This document shows, piece by piece, positions 16,767-25,764 of a stretch of 64,000 nucleotides of DNA. Position 1 is the first letter of the stretch; each line of letters opens with the position of its first letter. Below the pieces are notes generated by a model. That model saw only the letters and a list, made by a program, of their open reading frames with translations. It searched no databases and had not been told where the DNA came from. The position numbers were made by a program, and so were the translations under genes. The DNA is from Azonexus sp. GTDB lineage: Bacteria > Pseudomonadota > Gammaproteobacteria > Burkholderiales > Rhodocyclaceae. The stretch lies in assembly GCA_030691385.1 (NCBI GenBank), contig JAUYEI010000081.1:1-64000 (forward strand), read 5' to 3'.

Positions 16767-19340
16767 TCAGCGTGCTTGGCTGATCCGCTGGGCAATATGC
16801 GCCAGCGCCTCTTCGACCTGGTCAATCAGGATCAGGCAGAGATCGCCCGGTTGCAGGCGGGCCAGTGCCGTGTCGATGGCGATGAACTCGCCGGTGATGG
16901 CGTCGATCTGCTTGGTGCGGCGGGCATTGGCCAGACCTTCGCGCAACAGGCCGATCACTTCGCCGTCTTCGCGGCCACGCTGGCAGGCATCCTCGTAAAG
17001 AATCACGTCGTCGAAGGCATCGCCGAGGATTTCGGTCTGCTGGCGGATGTCGTCGTCGCGGCGGTCGCCGGCGCCGCTGATCACCACCGAACGGCGCACG
17101 GCCGGCATGTTGTTGATGGCCCCGACCAGTGCCTGGATGGCATCCGGGTTGTGGCCGTAGTCGGCGATCAGCGTCGCGCCCTTGTAGTCGAAAACATTGA
17201 AACGGCCGGGAGCCGTCGCGGCATCGCTGACGAAATTGGCCAGGGCGCGCTCGATGACTTCCCACGGATAGCCAAGTGCCCAGCCGGTGGCGATGGCCGC
17301 CATGGCGTTCTCGACCTGGAAGCCAATGGTGCCGTTGCGGGTCAGCGGGATGTTGGCCAGCGGGATGCGCTGCTTCTTGCGGCCTTCGTTGCAAATGATG
17401 GCGTCGCGCTCGAGATGGACGACCCGCTTGCCCTGGGCACGGTGCGTGGCGAGCACCGGGTTCATGCGGTCGCGGGCGAAGAAGATGATGTCGCCCTGAC
17501 AGTGGTGGGCCATCGCGGCAACCACCGGGTCCGCCGCGTTGAGGACAGCAGAACCGGCGGGCGCGACGTTTTCGACGATGACGCGCTTGACCACGGCCAG
17601 CTCATCAATGGTTGTGATGTAGTTGAGACCAAGGTGATCGCCGATGCCGATGTTGGTGATCACCGCCACATCGCACATGTCGAAGCCGAGGCCTTCGCGC
17701 AGCACGCCGCCGCGGGCCGTTTCGAAGACGGCGGCGTCGACGTCCGGGTGCATCAACACATTGCGCGCGCTGCGCGGACCGGAACAGTCGCCGGTATCGA
17801 TGCGCCGGCCTTCGACGTAGATGCCGTCGGTGCTGGTCATGCCGACACGCAGGCCGTTGGATTCAAAGATGCGGCCGATCAGGCGGCTGGTCGTTGTCTT
17901 GCCATTGGTGCCAGCAATGGCAACGACCGGAATGCGGGCATTGTCGCCATCCGGGAACATCATGCCGACAATGGCTTCGCCGACGGCACGGCCCTTGCCG
18001 AAAGAGGGGGCGAGGTGCATGCGCAGGCCAGGGGCGGCGTTGCATTCGACGATGCCGCCGCCTTGTTCGTCGAGCGGCTTGTGCATGGTGTCGCAAACGA
18101 CGTCGATGCCGCAGATGTCGAGGCCGACGGTTTGCGCAGCAGCGACGGCGGCGGCAGCGAGTTCGGGATGCACGTCGTCGGTTACGTCGGTGGCCGTGCC
18201 GCCGGTCGATAGATTGGCGTTGTTGCGCAGCACGACGCGCACGCCGCGGCCGGGAATGGATTCGGCGTTATAGCCCTGTTCTTCAAGGCGGGCGAGGGCG
18301 ATTTGGTCGAAGCGGATCTTGGTCAGCGAGGTGGCATGACCATCCGAACGGCGCGGGTCACTGTTGACGATATTGACCAGTTCGCGAATGGTGTGCGCGC
18401 CGTCGCCAATGACCAGCGGCGGATCGCGCCGGGCGGCGGCGATCAGCTTGTCACCGATGACCAGCAGGCGCCAGTCGTGGCCGGGCAGAAACTTCTCGAC
18501 CATGATGTCGTCGCGGAATTCGATGGCGACGCGATAGGCCCGGCGGACCTGTTCCTCGGTCGTCAGATTGACCGAAATACCCTTGCCCTGATTGCCGTCC
18601 TGCGGCTTGACGACGACCGGCAGGCCGATTTCCTGGGCGGCGACCCAGGCGTCGTCTTCATCTTCGACCGGACGGCCGTAGGGGACGGCGACGCCGGCGG
18701 CGTGCAACAGCTTCTTGGTCAGTTCCTTGTCCTGGGCGATCGATTCGGCGATGGCGCTGGTGAAACTGGTTTCGGCGGCCTGGATACGCTTCTGCTTGCT
18801 GCCCCAGCCGAACTGGACCAGGCTGCCCTGGGTCAGCCGGCGGAAGGGGATGCCGCGGGCCTGGGCGGCCGAGACGATGGCGCCGGTCGAGGGGCCGAGG
18901 CGGATATCCTCGTCGAGGTCGCGCAGTTCCTTCAGCGTGCCGTCGAGATCGAATGGCGTGTCGTTCAGCGCAGCGAGGCAGAGTTGCTCGGCGCGCTCGA
19001 AGGCGAGCCGGCCGACATCCTCTTCGGTGTATTCGACGACGACCTGATAGACGCCGGGGTCGACTGTCTGCGCCGAGCGGCTGAAGGTCACCGGGCAGCC
19101 GGCCTGGGCTTGCAGGCCGAGGGAGGCGAACTCCAGCGCGTGGGCCATCGAGACGGTATCGAGGTGATCGGCGGGAATCAGGTCACCCAATTCAGGGAAG
19201 CGCTCGCGCAGGCGGGCTTCAAAGCCGGGCAGGTCAGAGATGGCAACTTCGGCACCTTCACAGGTGACGATGGCCTGAATGGCGGTATGCCGGCTCCACA
19301 GGTTGGGGCCGCGCAGGGCGCGAATGCGGGAAACGTCCAT
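16767..19340 (-). CDS. cphA: Cyanophycin synthetase
   Basis: CphA polymerises aspartate and arginine into multi-L-arginyl-poly-L-aspartate storage granules at the cost of ATP. The 857-residue enzyme has the usual three parts: N-terminal domain (SRIRALRGPNLWSRHTAIQA), ATP-grasp domain about residues 165-480 (VVKPQDGNQGKGISVNL, DICGIDVVCDT) and a Mur-ligase-like domain with intact P-loop AGTNGKTTTSRLIG near residue 478. GAGGAA precedes the ATG by about nine bases. It lies 15 bp after a second, altered synthetase and is the final gene of the cyanophycin operon. Confidence 0.96.
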   Translation of the reverse strand: MDVSRIRALRGPNLWSRHTAIQAIVTCEGAEVAISDLPGFEARLRERFPELGDLIPADHLDTVSMAHALEFASLGLQAQAGCPVTFSRSAQTVDPGVYQVVVEYTEEDVGRLAFERAEQLCLAALNDTPFDLDGTLKELRDLDEDIRLGPSTGAIVSAAQARGIPFRRLTQGSLVQFGWGSKQKRIQAAETSFTSAIAESIAQDKELTKKLLHAAGVAVPYGRPVEDEDDAWVAAQEIGLPVVVKPQDGNQGKGISVNLTTEEQVRRAYRVAIEFRDDIMVEKFLPGHDWRLLVIGDKLIAAARRDPPLVIGDGAHTIRELVNIVNSDPRRSDGHATSLTKIRFDQIALARLEEQGYNAESIPGRGVRVVLRNNANLSTGGTATDVTDDVHPELAAAAVAAAQTVGLDICGIDVVCDTMHKPLDEQGGGIVECNAAPGLRMHLAPSFGKGRAVGEAIVGMMFPDGDNARIPVVAIAGTNGKTTTSRLIGRIFESNGLRVGMTSTDGIYVEGRRIDTGDCSGPRSARNVLMHPDVDAAVFETARGGVLREGLGFDMCDVAVITNIGIGDHLGLNYITTIDELAVVKRVIVENVAPAGSAVLNAADPVVAAMAHHCQGDIIFFARDRMNPVLATHRAQGKRVVHLERDAIICNEGRKKQRIPLANIPLTRNGTIGFQVENAMAAIATGWALGYPWEVIERALANFVSDAATAPGRFNVFDYKGATLIADYGHNPDAIQALVGAINNMPAVRRSVVISGAGDRRDDDIRQQTEILGDAFDDVILYEDACQRGREDGEVIGLLREGLANARRTKQIDAITGEFIAIDTALARLQPGDLCLILIDQVEEALAHIAQRISQAR

Positions 19341-19355
19341 GACGCTTGTTCCTCG

Positions 19356-21611
19356 TTATTTCCGGGCGGTAGCCGGTTTCTTGGCGGGTTGCGATTTTTT
19401 GGCGAGCTGCGGTATCAGCGAGGCAGGGTCGGCCAGTTCGAGGCCGAAGGTCTTCATCCCTGTCGTCAGCACTTCCTTGCTCAGGCCCATGGCCCAGCCG
19501 GCGGCAATGCCGGCCAGTACGTTGGCAATGTTTTTCGCGTGCTTGGCCTTGCCGATGTAGGGCGCATCGACCAGTCGGCTGAGGCGGGTTTCTTCGGCAC
19601 CGGTGCGCAGCACGACGCGCTTGTCGAATACCGTGACGCCACGCTTGCCGGCGGCCAGATGGGCGACCAGTGTCGGGTTGGCCGGGTCGCAGGCGAAGAA
19701 GATGACCTCGCCGTCGCACAGTTCGGCGAAATCGGCGACCAGTTCGTCTTCGGCATTGAGTACAGCGTGGCCGCTGGGCAGCACGACATCAATTTGCGTC
19801 CGGTAGATCGAGCGCGGTGTCGTGTAGTACTCGCCGCCGGTCGGCTGGGTATCCCAGCGCGACAGGTCTTCGTCTTCGGAAACGATATTGGTGACGATAC
19901 CGATCGAGCAACGGTCGTAGGCCAGGCCTTCGCCGAGGATGACTTCGGCGCCGTTTTCGATGACGGCGGCCTGAACCGAGCGGTTCATCAGCAGACGGCG
20001 ACCGCCTTCCCAGTTGGCGGCGCAGGTCTTCTGGACCTGGCGGCGGTCGAGGTAGATGCCGTCCTTGCAGGCCAGGCCGACATGCTGGCCGGAGAGATAG
20101 AGCAGATGGGCGACCATCTTGGCGACCGGGTTGCGACCATGGGTGCCGGTGACGCCAACCAGCGGCACGCGGCCACTTTCGCTCTGGGTGAACAGGTTGT
20201 CGACGATGGCCTGGCCGACCGGGCGCGGTTTGCCGATGCCTGGCTTGATGTGCATGAGCAGGCTGGGGCCGGCGTTGACTTCGACGATGGCGCCGCCTTG
20301 TTCGCCGAGCGGCCTGGATACATCCTGGCAAACGAGGTCGATGCCGGCGATGTCGAGGCCGTCGACGCGGGCAGCCAGCGCGGCGACCTGGGCGGTATCG
20401 GGATGGACTTCGTCGGTGCAGTCAAAAGCGTGGTTGGCGTTACGCTGGATCAGCACTTCGCGGTCTTTGCTCGGGACGCTGTCGGCGTTGAGGCCCTGGC
20501 GTTCGAGTTCGATTTTGGCGGCGGTGTCGATCTTGATGATCGACAGCGGATGCAGTTCGGTCGTGCCGCGCCGCGGGTCGATGTTGACCTGGCTGTCGAT
20601 CAGCTCCAGCACGGTCGACTTGCCGTCGCCAGTCACCGTAATCAGGTCGCTGCGATTGGCGGCGACGAGCTTGCCGCCAACGACCAGCAGGCGATGCTCG
20701 ATGCCCTGGATGGAACGTTCGACGAGCACGCCGGAACCTTCCTCGACGGCGATGGCATAGGCCTTGGCGACTTCATCCCTGGTCGTCAGGTCGATGAAGA
20801 CGCCACGCCCGTGGTTACCGTCGGTCGGCTTGACGACGACCGGCACGCCGATGTCTTCGGCCGCATCCCAGGCGTCGTCGGCGCTGTCGACTTCGCGGCC
20901 TTCCGGCACCGGGACGCCGACCGAGGAAATCAGTTTCTTGGTCAAATCCTTGTCGCGCGAGATGGTTTCGGCGATGGCGCTGGTCTGGTCGGTTTCGGCC
21001 GTCCAGATGCGGCGCATGGCGGCGCCGTAGCCGAGCTGGACGAGGTTGCCGTCGTCGAGCAGGCGAATGTGCGGAATGCCGCGCTTCTCGCCGGCCAGCA
21101 CGATGGCGGCCGTCGATGGGCCGAGGTATTTGCGGTCGACCTTGCGCCGGAGCAGGCGGATGGCTTCGTCGAGATCGTAGGGTTCGTCGGCGATGGCAGC
21201 GAGCAGCAATTCGCGGCCGACATCGAGCGCCATGCGCGTCACTTCTTCGTGGAAGTTGGAAACGACCAGCTTGTAGACGCCACGCGTCGTGGTTTCGCGG
21301 GTGCGCCCGAAGCCGTCGGGCAGGCCGGCCAGGGTCATCAGTTCGAGCACGATGTGCTCGAGGATGTGGCCGGACCAGGTGCCTTCCTTGAGACGGCGCA
21401 AAAAGCCGCCGTGTTCGCCGTAGTTGCAGCGGTGCTCGACGAGGCCGGGCAGCCAGGCGCTCAGGCGCTCGTAAAGGCCGGGAATCTTGTCAGAGGGGAA
21501 GTCTTCGAGTTCGCCGATGTCGATCCAGGTCTCGATGACCGGGGGGTAGGTCCAGATATTGGGGCCACGCAGTGAAATCGTGTCCCGGAAAATGATGTCC
21601 TTTTTCTTCAT
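19356..21611 (-). CDS. Second cyanophycin synthetase-like protein, CphA-prime, with altered P-loop
   Basis: A 751-residue paralogue of CphA in tandem with it. The ATP-grasp half is intact (VVVKPTDGNHGRGVFIDL, IVEVNAGPSLLMHIKPGIG). In the Mur-ligase-like half the P-loop has become GVTGTHGRNPVAK, lacking the GKT/S of CphA, so arginine-adding ATPase activity is probably lost or changed. Tandem cphA plus a shorter relative is a known arrangement in betaproteobacteria. The C-terminus is Lys/Ala-rich (KKSQPAKKPATARK). I chose MKKKDIIFRDTISLRGPN as start; the longer in-frame extension shows no family similarity. Confidence 0.88.
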   Translation of the reverse strand: MKKKDIIFRDTISLRGPNIWTYPPVIETWIDIGELEDFPSDKIPGLYERLSAWLPGLVEHRCNYGEHGGFLRRLKEGTWSGHILEHIVLELMTLAGLPDGFGRTRETTTRGVYKLVVSNFHEEVTRMALDVGRELLLAAIADEPYDLDEAIRLLRRKVDRKYLGPSTAAIVLAGEKRGIPHIRLLDDGNLVQLGYGAAMRRIWTAETDQTSAIAETISRDKDLTKKLISSVGVPVPEGREVDSADDAWDAAEDIGVPVVVKPTDGNHGRGVFIDLTTRDEVAKAYAIAVEEGSGVLVERSIQGIEHRLLVVGGKLVAANRSDLITVTGDGKSTVLELIDSQVNIDPRRGTTELHPLSIIKIDTAAKIELERQGLNADSVPSKDREVLIQRNANHAFDCTDEVHPDTAQVAALAARVDGLDIAGIDLVCQDVSRPLGEQGGAIVEVNAGPSLLMHIKPGIGKPRPVGQAIVDNLFTQSESGRVPLVGVTGTHGRNPVAKMVAHLLYLSGQHVGLACKDGIYLDRRQVQKTCAANWEGGRRLLMNRSVQAAVIENGAEVILGEGLAYDRCSIGIVTNIVSEDEDLSRWDTQPTGGEYYTTPRSIYRTQIDVVLPSGHAVLNAEDELVADFAELCDGEVIFFACDPANPTLVAHLAAGKRGVTVFDKRVVLRTGAEETRLSRLVDAPYIGKAKHAKNIANVLAGIAAGWAMGLSKEVLTTGMKTFGLELADPASLIPQLAKKSQPAKKPATARK

Positions 21612-21729
21612 GCTCTTGGCTCTGGCTCCGATGGCCTGCGGTGATGAATATTTGATTGCAGCATTATTAACGCTTTCGTCCGGACGCGGATGACCGCCGT
21701 GCAAAAATGTCACACAAGCGGACAAAGCG

Positions 21730-22200
21730 TTACAGGAAGCGGTCGAGCAGCTTCCGGCTGTGGCGATCCAGCGTGCTCAGATCGCGCACGAGAAACTGGA
21801 TTCCGTTGGCATCGGCGATGAGCAGGCGGGTCTGGCTCAGGCGACGGATGTCTTCCTCGCCTTTCAGGATCAGCTCAGCCTTGCCGCGATTGGTCGCCAG
21901 TTGCCAGGTACTCGGGCAGGCGAAGCTGGAGACGTCGATGATGCGCTCGATTTCCGGCACGAATTCACGGCTGGCCAGATTGGTTTCGATCAGTTCGGCC
22001 ATGGCGGGCGGCAGGTCGGCGAGGTTTTCAATCCACGCCACTTCGTGGCCTTCGTAATTGACCAGCGACAGACCTTCGTCAGGAGCAGCGATGGGGAAGG
22101 CGCGCACCGGGGTGACGCCTTCGTGAATGATTCCATTTTCGGCTGTTAATACCAGTCGACCGTAGGAATTGCGTTGCAACTGGAAATTGGCGTTCGACAT
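21730..22200 (-). CDS. Cyanophycin-associated DUF1854 protein
   Basis: A 156-residue cytoplasmic protein of the DUF1854 family, typically encoded between a cyanophycin synthetase and a specialised ABC transporter. Recognisable strings are GVTPVRAFPIAAPDEGLSLV, GHEVAWIENLADLP and LVRDLSTLDRHSRKLLDRFL. It lies four bases after the ABC transporter gene and 118 bp before the synthetase pair. Its role is unknown; association with cyanophycin metabolism is by conserved neighbourhood. Confidence 0.85.
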   Translation of the reverse strand: MSNANFQLQRNSYGRLVLTAENGIIHEGVTPVRAFPIAAPDEGLSLVNYEGHEVAWIENLADLPPAMAELIETNLASREFVPEIERIIDVSSFACPSTWQLATNRGKAELILKGEEDIRRLSQTRLLIADANGIQFLVRDLSTLDRHSRKLLDRFL

Positions 22201-22204
22201 GGGG

Positions 22205-24499
22205 TCATTCCACATGGGTTTTGTGCTGCTCGGGGGTGCGCGGCAATTCCGGCTCGGTATCGACGTTGCGGGCCTGGGCCATGTAAAGCTTGAAGTAATG
22301 CCCTTCGGTCGCCATCAGTTCGTCGTGGTTGCCGATTTCGACGATGCGGCCGCGATCCATGACAACCAGCCGGTCGGCCTTGCGCAGCGTGGACAGGCGG
22401 TGGGCGATGGCGATGGTGGTGCGGCCCTTGACCAGGTTGTCGAGCGCCTTCTGGATTTCCTTCTCGGTTTCGGTATCGACCGCCGAGGTGGCTTCATCGA
22501 GAATCAGGATGCGCGGATCAATCAACAGGGCACGGGCGATGGAAATACGCTGGCGCTCGCCGCCGGACAGGCCCTGACCGCGTTCGCCGACCAGCGAGTC
22601 GTAGCCGTGCGGCAGGCGCAGGATGAACTCGTGGGCATGGGCGGCGCGGGCGGCGGCGATGATTTCCTGGCGCGTCGCGTTGGGTTTGCCGTAGGCGATG
22701 TTGTCGGCAATGGTGCCGAAGAACAGGAAAGGCTCCTGGAGCACCAGGCCGATGTGCTGGCGGAACTCGGCGACCGGTACCGAGCGGACATCGACGCCGT
22801 CGATGAGGACCTGGCCTTCGGAGACGTCGTAGAAGCGGCAGATCAGGTTGACCAGCGTGGACTTGCCGGAGCCGGAATGGCCGACCAGGCCGATCATTTC
22901 ACCGGGCTCGATGACCAGATCGACGTCGCGGGTGACCGAGCGGGTGCCGTAGCGGAAGCTGGCTTTCTTTAGTTCAAGCCGGCCGGTGACGCCCGACAGG
23001 TGCACCGGATTGGTCGGCTCGGGCACGCTCGACACGTGGTCGAGAATGTCAAAAATGCGCTTGGTGCTCGACGCGGCACGTTGCGTGGCCGAGACGATGC
23101 GGCTCATCGAATCGAGGCGCGTATAGAAACGGCCGATGTAGGCGAGGAAGGCGGTGAGGACGCCGACCGTCGAGTCGTCCTTGGAAATCTGCCAGATGCC
23201 GAAGATCCAGACGACGAGCAGGCCGATTTCGGTGAGCAAGGTGACAGTCGGCGTGAACACCGACCAGGTCTTGTTGAGCTTGTCGTTCATCTGCAGGTTG
23301 TGCTCGTTGGCGGCGCGGAAACGCTCGCCTTCGCGCTTTTCCTGGGCAAAGGCCTTGACGACGCGAATGCCGGGGATGGTGTCGGCCAGCACGTTGGTCA
23401 CTTCGGCCCAGACGCGGTCGATCTTCTCGAAACCGGTGCGCAGCTTTTCGCGTACGAAGTGGATGAGCCAGCCGATGATCGGCAGCGGCAGCAGCGTGAC
23501 GAGCGCCAGCCACGGATTGATGGTGAACAGGATGACGGCGGTCATCGTGATCATGAGCACGTCGGTGGCGAAGTTGAGCAGGTCGAGCGACAGGAAGATG
23601 TTGATGCGGTCGGTTTCGTTGCCGATGCGCGCCATGAGGTCGCCGGTGCGCTTGCCGCCGAAATACTCGAGCGACAGACCGAGCAGATGGTCGTAGGTTT
23701 GCGTGCGCAGGTCGCGGCCCATGCGCTCGGAAACCAGCGACAGGATGTAGGTGCGTATCCAGCCGAGCACCCAGGCCAGGGTCGCGGCGCCGAACAGGCC
23801 GCCGAGGTACATGCTGACCAGCGGCCAGTCGATCGGTTTGCCGTTCTGGAAGGGAATCAGTACCTCGTCCATGAGCGGCATGGTCAGGTAGGGCGGAACC
23901 AGGGTTGCTGCGGTCGACGCCAAAGTCAGGGCAAAACCCAGAATCAGTTGCCAGCGGTAGGGCCGGGCAAAACGCCAGAGGCGGAACAGCGTCCACGTCG
24001 ACGGCGCAACGGTGGCTTCGCGGTCGCACACCGGGCATTCGTCTTCGCCCGGGGGGAGCGGCGCCTTGCATTTCGGACAGCAATCTTCGTTTGGCCGCAG
24101 CACGGGCTGGCCGGAGATGATGCTGGCACGGTGCAGGTCGAATTCGGCGATGACGCGCAGGGCGGCGAGGTTTTTCGCCAGCGTGTAGCGCCAGGTGGCG
24201 AGCTGGCCGTTTTCATCGACCAGTTCGAGCGCACCGACCCCGGCGTGGTCGTGGTGATTGAGCGTCAGCCCGCCGCGCAGTGGCCATTCCTGCCAACGGG
24301 TGTTGTCCGGAGCGAAGGCGAGGAAGCGGCGGTCGGTGACGAGGAGCAGGCCGGCGGCGTATTGCAGTCGATTGTCGAGGTCTATCTCGACCCAGGCCTG
24401 GGGCTTTTCACCGCGGGCCAGTTTTGCCTCAAGCTCGGCAGTCCAGCGGCTCGGGAGGGCTGGCTCGTTGTCGGCGAGGATTTGTGCATTTGGGGTCAT
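22205..24499 (-). CDS. Cyanophycin-associated ABC exporter with N-terminal zinc ribbon
   Basis: A 764-residue fused exporter. Residues 1-130 are a soluble domain (LLLVTDRRFLAFAPDNTRW), followed by a zinc-ribbon pair C141-x2-C144 and C155-x2-C158, which is unusual for an ABC exporter. Six membrane helices span about 170-460 and the ATPase follows, with Walker A VGHSGSGKST near 540, signature LSGGERQRISIARAL, Walker B ILILDEATSAVD and H-loop AIAHRLST. The start at MTPNAQILADN is preferred over upstream ATGs. First gene of the cyanophycin operon; substrate unknown, perhaps a cyanophycin precursor or breakdown dipeptide. Confidence 0.88.
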   Translation of the reverse strand: MTPNAQILADNEPALPSRWTAELEAKLARGEKPQAWVEIDLDNRLQYAAGLLLVTDRRFLAFAPDNTRWQEWPLRGGLTLNHHDHAGVGALELVDENGQLATWRYTLAKNLAALRVIAEFDLHRASIISGQPVLRPNEDCCPKCKAPLPPGEDECPVCDREATVAPSTWTLFRLWRFARPYRWQLILGFALTLASTAATLVPPYLTMPLMDEVLIPFQNGKPIDWPLVSMYLGGLFGAATLAWVLGWIRTYILSLVSERMGRDLRTQTYDHLLGLSLEYFGGKRTGDLMARIGNETDRINIFLSLDLLNFATDVLMITMTAVILFTINPWLALVTLLPLPIIGWLIHFVREKLRTGFEKIDRVWAEVTNVLADTIPGIRVVKAFAQEKREGERFRAANEHNLQMNDKLNKTWSVFTPTVTLLTEIGLLVVWIFGIWQISKDDSTVGVLTAFLAYIGRFYTRLDSMSRIVSATQRAASSTKRIFDILDHVSSVPEPTNPVHLSGVTGRLELKKASFRYGTRSVTRDVDLVIEPGEMIGLVGHSGSGKSTLVNLICRFYDVSEGQVLIDGVDVRSVPVAEFRQHIGLVLQEPFLFFGTIADNIAYGKPNATRQEIIAAARAAHAHEFILRLPHGYDSLVGERGQGLSGGERQRISIARALLIDPRILILDEATSAVDTETEKEIQKALDNLVKGRTTIAIAHRLSTLRKADRLVVMDRGRIVEIGNHDELMATEGHYFKLYMAQARNVDTEPELPRTPEQHKTHVE

Positions 24500-24555
24500 C
24501 CGAGGAGTATACCGCAAGGGGTGCATGCTCATCGAATGCCCCGGTTGGGCGGTGC

Positions 24556-24569
24556 TTGACTCGCATCAA
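24556..24569 (+). promoter_or_regulatory. FNR/DNR-type box upstream of nirJ
   Basis: TTGACTCGCATCAA matches TTGAT-N4-ATCAA at nine of ten positions and ends 55 bases before the nirJ ATG. With the box at 7533 it would place both halves of the nir locus under one regulator. Confidence 0.7.
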
Positions 24570-24624
24570 GGAGTTGTCGCCCCCGTTGCCATTGAATAGC
24601 CGAAAGCCCAGAACAAGGACGTTC

Positions 24625-25764
24625 ATGTTTCGCATCTCCCAATACATGCAGGAAATCGCCGCGCCGACACCGCTTGGTCCCAAGCGCAATCCCCCGGGGC
24701 CGGTGGTGATCTGGAACCTGATTCGCCGTTGCAATCTGACCTGCAAGCATTGCTATTCGATTTCGGCCGATACCAATTTTCCCGGCGAGTTGAATACCGA
24801 GCAGGTCTATACGGTCATGGACGACCTCAAGGGTTTCAAGGTGCCGGTCCTGATCCTGTCCGGTGGCGAACCGCTGCTCCGGCCGGATATCTACGACATC
24901 GCCAAGCGGGCCAAGGCCAAGGGTTTCTACGTCGGGCTGTCGTCAAACGGCACGCTGATCGACGCAAGCAACATCGACAAGATTGCCGAGTGCGATTTCA
25001 ACTACGTCGGCGTTTCGCTCGACGGCATCCGTGAGACGCATGACAAGTTTCGCCGCATGGAAGGCGCTTTCGAGGCGTCGTTGAAAGGTATCAGGCTGTG
25101 CCGCGACCTCGGCCTGAAGATCGGCGTCCGCTTCACGATGACGCAGGACAACGCGCACGACCTGCCCGGCCTGCTCAAGCTGGTCGAGGACGAAGGTATC
25201 GACCGCTTTTATTTCTCGCACCTGAACTACGCCGGGCGCGGCAACAAGAACCGCAAGGACGACGCGCAGCACCAGCTGACGCGCTGGGCGATGGACCTGC
25301 TCTTCGATACCTGCTGGGAGTACAACCAGCGTGGGCTGGAGAAGGAGTTCACGACCGGTAACAACGATGCCGACGGCGTCTATTTTCTGCACTGGGTGCG
25401 CCGGCGTTTCCCGGACAAGGCGGCGCATGTCGAGGCCAAGCTGCGCCAGTGGGGCGGCAATTCGTCGGGCGTCAATGTCGCCAACATCGATAACCTCGGC
25501 AATGTGCATCCGGACACCATGTGGTGGCACCACACGCTGGGCAACGTCAAGGATCGGCCGTTTTCGGATATCTGGCCGGACACCTCGGATGCGCTGATGG
25601 CCGGTCTCAAGCAGCATCCGCGGGCGGTCAGGGGGCGCTGCGGTAGCTGTGCTTACCTGCAGATTTGCAATGGCAACACCCGCGTACGCGCCCAGCAGAT
25701 GACCGGCGATATCTGGGCGGAAGACCCGGGCTGCTACCTTTCCGATGAGGAAATTGCATCATGA
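24625..25764 (+). CDS. nirJ: Haem d1 biosynthesis radical SAM protein NirJ
   Basis: NirJ is the radical SAM enzyme that removes the propionates of didecarboxysirohaem to install the keto groups of haem d1. The 379-residue protein contains the CX3CX2C cluster motif as Cys36, Cys40, Cys43 (RCNLTCKHC), then ILSGGEPLLRPDIY and VGVSLDGIRETHD, and a C-terminal Cys-rich SPASM-like region (RCGSCAYLQICNGNTRVRA, EDPGC). AAGGA lies five bases before the ATG, and an FNR-type box lies upstream. It overlaps nirN by four bases. Confidence 0.96.
   Translation: MFRISQYMQEIAAPTPLGPKRNPPGPVVIWNLIRRCNLTCKHCYSISADTNFPGELNTEQVYTVMDDLKGFKVPVLILSGGEPLLRPDIYDIAKRAKAKGFYVGLSSNGTLIDASNIDKIAECDFNYVGVSLDGIRETHDKFRRMEGAFEASLKGIRLCRDLGLKIGVRFTMTQDNAHDLPGLLKLVEDEGIDRFYFSHLNYAGRGNKNRKDDAQHQLTRWAMDLLFDTCWEYNQRGLEKEFTTGNNDADGVYFLHWVRRRFPDKAAHVEAKLRQWGGNSSGVNVANIDNLGNVHPDTMWWHHTLGNVKDRPFSDIWPDTSDALMAGLKQHPRAVRGRCGSCAYLQICNGNTRVRAQQMTGDIWAEDPGCYLSDEEIAS

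Noticed and set aside
18303-21575. Very long open frame (about 1090 codons) on the plus strand opposite the two cyanophycin synthetases
   Set aside because: It is antisense to well-supported genes, rich in Asp/Gly/Ala with no domain, and arises from high GC at third positions of the true frame. The same holds for the frames opposite secD, the CHAT gene and the GGDEF gene.
22131-22177. Sequence resembling the 37-bp repeat at the start of the DUF1854 gene (CCTACGGTCGAC ... CGAAAATGGAAT)
   Set aside because: The encoded YGRLVLTAENG segment is the normal N-terminal motif of the family, so the similarity is probably chance.
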